DNA of 64,000 bases, taken from Paramecium pentaurelia. Taxonomy: Eukaryota > Ciliophora > Oligohymenophorea > Peniculida > Parameciidae. The notes below the pieces were generated by a model. That model searched no databases and was not told the DNA's origin. It worked only from the letters and a program-made list of their open reading frames with translations. Of the stretch, positions 59,648-64,000 are shown one piece after another. The translations under genes were made by a program, and so were the position numbers. Each line of letters starts with the position of its first letter. Position 1 is the stretch's first letter. The stretch is from NCBI GenBank assembly GCA_905183005.1, contig CAJJDO010000011.1:354538-418537 (forward strand). The letters run 5' to 3'.

Positions 59648-62031
59648 ATGGATATATTGACATATGGATAAAAGGAATTAAAGGATGTAATAAACTAATT
59701 AGAAGAACAATTAAAGACAGTTCTTATACCTTTTTAACAAATAGAAAAATAGAAAAATACTAATAAATTACACAAATCTGAATCCAAATTAAATGATTCT
59801 GAAGTGTTTAATCATACAAAAAAATAAAGAGTTGATAAAAATAAATGTAGAAAATGCAAATTATCAACTATTCCTACCATTCTTCATTTATTATAACAAA
59901 ATGATAACAATGATGCTAATTCTATTATGACAATGAAATCAATTAGATAATAAATTGCATAACAATCACAAAAAAAAGAAGAATAATCAGATTAAAAAAT
60001 TCCTTATATAGCTTTTGATTATTCACATTAAATTGTTATTTGTAAAAGATGTAGATTCAAATTTCATTCTGAATGTGTATAAATTTAAGGAGCCTTAAAT
60101 GAATGGCTATGTGATTACTGTCAAATTAGAATAGAAGAATTAAAGAACTCAAATTAATGGGATTATAAAAATTAAAAATAAATAAAACAATTACCAAATC
60201 TATCATCAGAAAATAAAAAAATAAATATGAAACTATTAGAAAGAATATAAAAAAAGAAATAAATATATATAATCTCTGAATTGAAACCTACTCCATACAA
60301 ATAATTTAATTAGATTACTGAATTTCTATAAAAATATCCTTTGTATAAATCTACTACAACTGGAAATATTACTTATCCTATTTTAGAGAATTTAACTACA
60401 GATTATCCAGAGATTTTGAACATCAAATAAAAACCAAAGCCATACATGATAAAATCTAATATGGTAGAACAAATATTGAAGATTCAATCAATTCATCAAA
60501 TTATTCTACCAAACTCAAAAGCACCTGAAAACTTTACTCAAGATTATATAGAAAAAAACTTTTATTATATACTTATAAGTCTAATTACTTAATATTTTGA
60601 TGAGTTCATTTTAACAGACAATCTATAATTTTAACATTATTGTGATTAAGCTAATGTACATACAACATCTTATTTGTATTTAATGAATTATTTACTAATT
60701 AATGGTGAAGATAAAAACTAAGATTTATTAAAAAAAACTTGGAAAGAATGTATTTTATAAATAGATCAAGTAATAAATTATAATAACAATTCAAAAATTG
60801 ATTAGTTAGATTTAAATAATTTATAGATTTAAGATCAAATTTGTATATTGAGCATTTTATCAGAAGGTCTTTATGATTTGTCTAAAATGAAGGATTTGAT
60901 TAAAAATAAAGATTAATTCTTAATTAAAGGTAGTATTAATCCATGTTAATTAACATAAGCTAATCCTAAGATTCTATTATAATCAAATTATTCTCTATCT
61001 ATTAATGGTGGAACTTATTTGGGTTAAGATGCTCTTGGATAATAATACTTTTACTTCACATTTTTTCCTAGTGCAATCTTTGTTGAAACTTAAAAAGGCT
61101 GGTGTCAATATACTATATCAGATTTAAGTGAATTGATGAGTTCATTAAATTAATAAGGTATTAATGAATTAGATTTATATTAAAATCTTGAACAAATAAA
61201 ATAAATTGAGTTATTTGATTCATCCACTCCAATCAAATAAAAAAATAAACTAGTATAAAGTATAGATTTATTAATAATTAGAATAGTAATATCAATTAGA
61301 TATTTTAGAAGTGATCGATAAGTTTTTAATTATTGAAGAATAATACACTTAATTATTGTAAAAGAAAAATCTTAGTTGGATTAAGAATAATGAAAAGAAT
61401 TAATTCATTAACTTAATTAAAGATTAAGATAATATAAAATCGATCTTGTCTGCTTTGAAACAATTTTTTGATGGATTAATTTAACCAATATCTAGAAATG
61501 GGGAATTTGTTAAGCCATTTAAAATATTTAAATTTCATTTTGTGTTAATTAATTAATTAGCTATTTATGTAGAGAATGCTAATTCTTTATCAAATATATA
61601 TATTTCATTGTTGGTTTTAGAAAGAGTATTAGATGATAAAGAATAGTATATGAAACAAAAAGAATAAATGAAAATAATAGTAGAAAAGGCAAAAAACAAA
61701 AAAGTAATAAAAGAAGAATAGAAAAAATAATAAAAAAATTAAAAGTATAAATAGGATGAAGAATATTAAGTTGCAACTTAGAAATATAAATAAGTCTAAA
61801 AGAATTCTAATAATTAAAAGTATGATATTAGATATTTTTATTAATAGATTATTACAAAGAAATAAAAATTAAAAGTAAATTTCTTGTTTTTCCTGTCAGA
61901 AAATCTTTTAAAATTAAGATCCAATTGAAAAATGTCTAAAATGCTTACAGATGTTTCATAAAGAATGTTTCAAATACAATAAAAGCCTATGTTAGAGATG
62001 TTTCTAAAAAAAGAATAGAAAATTTAAATGA
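59648..62031 (+). CDS. PHD - WSD/WHIM-like - PHD chromatin protein (about 770 aa)
   Basis: Starts at ATG 59648. The first PHD finger is split by a roughly 60-residue insert: CRKCK..., then ICKRCRFKFHSECVQIQG and EWLCDYCQIR (C4HC3 order). About 400 residues later comes a WSD/WHIM-like motif, GGTYLGQDALGQQYFYF with WCQYTISDLSELMSSL, characteristic of ISWI-associated BAZ/ACF1 proteins. A helical Lys/Gln-rich region follows, then a second zinc finger reached via a 28-nt intron: ISCFSCQKIFQNQ, CLKCLQMFHKECF, CQRC. Ends at TGA 62029-62031. This is probably a remodelling-complex subunit that reads histone tails. The insert in finger 1 and the order PHD-WSD-PHD are unusual compared with animal BAZ proteins. 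Confidence 0.72.
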
Positions 62032-62161
62032 TATTTCATAAGTAATTAAATTTATAACTATATTAAAAAAATAATGGCAATTATGAAGTTAATCTATAAG
62101 ATAAATATATATATATATATCTTCAATGAATCAAATAAGATTATACGTTAATTAAATAAAT

Positions 62162-63574
62162 TCAATTATCAGAATCATTAGGAGGAGTAGCAGGACTAGA
62201 TTTTTTAGAACCTTCTAATTATCTTTTAGATTTAGTTTTCTATAATATTTCAATTCTATTTATTTCTGCTGTTGGCTGTGCCTATTAGTTTATTTAATCT
62301 TATTATGCTTATTATAATTATCTCTTCTACAATTTATCATTTATCTTTAATATTTTAATTTATTTACATCATCAATAACTACTAAACTTTCTTATAAATA
62401 TTTTGGTGGAATAAGATTAGGAATAGACATTTCTATTCTCTTTTAATATCTTCTATTTGTAAATTTTTATTATCTTCTAAAAGTTATTTTTGCTTTCATT
62501 TTATTTTAAACTATTTCATATCTATTCATAATTTCTGTTTTAAAATCAGCCAAATTAGAAATCTACCCTTACATCCATGGATGCTTTTTAATTTGTTCTA
62601 ATGAAATTCTCTTTTAAGGATTTTCTTCCAACATTTTCTCAATTAAATCTTTGAATTGATGAGATATGTTATTGTTTAATTCTTAGAAAACTTGCCAAAA
62701 CTTTTATTTATCCTATTTTAATAAAGAATAATATGGATCAGTATTTTTAGATGTTTTAAATGGAGCAGATCTCATTGCCATACTAAATAGAATGACTCCA
62801 GATGCAAATATATCAGCTGATTCAGGTATATAATATTTTTATTTACCAACTTAGAATTATATATATAATTATACTTGCATTTGAAAGTTCTGGTGGATTA
62901 TACTCTGGAGATCCTAAATATTATTGAACTTCAAATTAAACTTTGGCTCCAGTTTCATCCACTGATTTGGCACTAAATCCAAAATCTGCTAGTTTTAAAA
63001 TTCCATTAGTAAATAAAATGTTTTCTGATTTTATATCTCTATGAACTATTCCTTTTTCATGTAAATATTCAATGCCTATACTAATTTAAGTTTAATAAAA
63101 TACCTTTTATCAATTAAGAAAATATTCCCCTTGAAAATTTTTCAGAGAATTAATGAGTTTATTCAAGCAATTCAAATAATTCTCCTTAATCTGCCAATTC
63201 CATCACAAAATAAGACACTTAACATAATCTACCATCCACTTTCCTATACATTCCATTGATGCTGCACTATAAATTGAGATCTCAAATACTTAAACAATCT
63301 TTATTATATTATTATGTTCGAACTCAGCTTAATGAGATACTTCATTAATAAATTATGATAGTTTGTTCTGATTTGTAGTAGGATCTATCTTCATTATTTT
63401 TATTGCATACTTTTACTTATCTTATATATCGATAGCTAACTTTACTCTATAATAATAAGAATTGTAGAATTACTTTGCATATCTTCCTACACCTATTGTA
63501 TCAATAATATAGTATTTATCATCTAAAACTGAAGCATAATCATAATAATCACTTTAAATATCTAAAGACATCAT
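62162..63574 (-). CDS. CAMK/AMPK-like Ser/Thr protein kinase
   Basis: The reverse-strand start at 63574 opens MMSLDIQSDYYDYASVLDDK, and the glycine loop is IGVGRYAKVKLAIDIQDKQ, joined by a 27-nt intron, with catalytic Lys in KYAIKIMK. Then come VMELADQGELFELLEQ, a 23-nt intron, SIGIEYLHEKGIVHRDIKSE, LKLADFGFSAK and LGSPEYNPPELS. All catalytic residues are present. The C-terminus is Pro/Ser-rich (KKSSPATPPNDSDN) ending at TGA 62164-62162. The group is CAMK-like, closest to AMPK/SNF1 by glycine loop and HRDIKSEN, but no regulatory domain is visible. The region around 62.85 kb has an intron whose exact limits I did not fix. Confidence 0.82.
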
Positions 63575-64000
63575 TTTTTATAATTAAATATATTTTATTC
63601 TGATAATTTAAATAGTTATTTATTTGAATTTCCATTATCAAAACTAAAAATGGAATCCTATAAGAATTCATTTTAGAAACATAATTTTTGAATGAAATTA
63701 CTAAAAAAAATATATGTAAATAACTATACTTAAATTATTATCTTAAATTCTTTAAGTTATTAATATATCACAATGATATTTTTATTAAATAATTTAGATA
63801 TATAATTAATAAATGTGGTAACTTTAGCTATTAAGAAGAAAATGAGAGTATTTTATAATTTTTTTCCTTTCTTTACAAGTATTGTATTTTGCTAATTACT
63901 AATTTATGATTATTATTGTAATTTATAAAAAAATGTACTTAAATTTAAATTTATTATCTCTTAAAAATTACTTAATTTTTATCCTAGTTTATGATTGTCT
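63575..64000. other. right-edge spacer
   Basis: A+T-rich DNA upstream of the kinase gene. No coding frame with convincing composition, no telomeric repeat and no RNA gene. Any neighbouring gene starts beyond the window. Confidence 0.5.

Noticed and set aside
1..64000. CRISPR arrays, insertion sequences, tRNA or rRNA genes, telomere repeats, retained internal eliminated sequences
   Set aside because: None of the needed signals (regular spaced repeats, transposase motifs, G+C-rich cloverleaf sequence, C4A2/C3A3 repeats, TA-flanked inverted ends interrupting genes) were seen by eye.

Overview
The window is protein-coding DNA from a ciliate macronuclear chromosome, almost certainly Paramecium or a very close relative. 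Read with the standard code it is full of stops. Read with TAA and TAG as glutamine and TGA as the only stop, it resolves into about 43 tightly packed genes. Three kinds of evidence agree. First, invariant glutamines fall on TAA: the helicase DEAAQ, GDPKQLP and QYRMH motifs and the seryl-tRNA synthetase TSEQP motif. Second, coding frames are repaired by very short introns (19-35 nt, GTA...TAG/AAG). Third, there are Paramecium-type genes: two secreted proteins resembling trichocyst matrix proteins, an alveolin/epiplasmin-like cortical protein and a TmcB-like PAS/membrane protein. The DNA is strongly A+T rich. I see no telomere repeat, rRNA, tRNA, CRISPR array or transposon.

Layout. 1-8.5 kb: end of a MORN-repeat gene, two coiled-coil genes, NAD kinase, a CAMK-like kinase, two putative signal-peptide proteins and a four-TM protein. 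9.3-14.3 kb: a giant TmcB-like PAS/membrane protein. 14.5-20.8 kb: coiled-coil proteins, a small Tim chaperone, a RING protein with a Tudor/chromo-like module and several orphans. 20.8-26.6 kb: alveolin-like protein, a small anchored protein, DHHC palmitoyltransferase, trichocyst matrix protein and a long coiled-coil protein. 26.7-35.2 kb: two orphan or coiled-coil genes and a Sen1/Upf1-type helicase. 35.6-42.3 kb: a pseudokinase, a CK1-family kinase and a nucleotidyltransferase (terminal uridylyl/poly(A) polymerase type). 42.7-50 kb: coiled-coil gene, DoxX-like membrane protein, seryl-tRNA synthetase, short coiled-coil gene and a second trichocyst matrix protein. 50-64 kb: membrane and orphan genes, a divergent mitochondrial carrier, RanGAP1, an FCP1/SCP phosphatase, a DUF167 protein, a PDI-like protein, a PHD-WSD-PHD chromatin protein and a CAMK-like kinase.

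Genes lie on both strands with spacers often under 100 bp and several divergent starts only 25-150 bp apart; there are no operons. Functional themes are cortex and secretion (two trichocyst matrix proteins, alveolin, DHHC, PDI), cilia or centrosome-like coiled coils, signalling kinases, and nuclear/RNA functions (helicase, TUTase-like enzyme, RanGAP1, CTD-type phosphatase, PHD protein). Exon boundaries were set by eye from frame continuity and GT...AG ends. Starts and small introns in the orphan genes are the least certain part. No clearly novel multi-gene system stands out; the best leads are the pseudokinase next to CK1, the PHD-WSD-PHD protein, the helicase with an open upstream frame, and several conserved-looking orphan genes.
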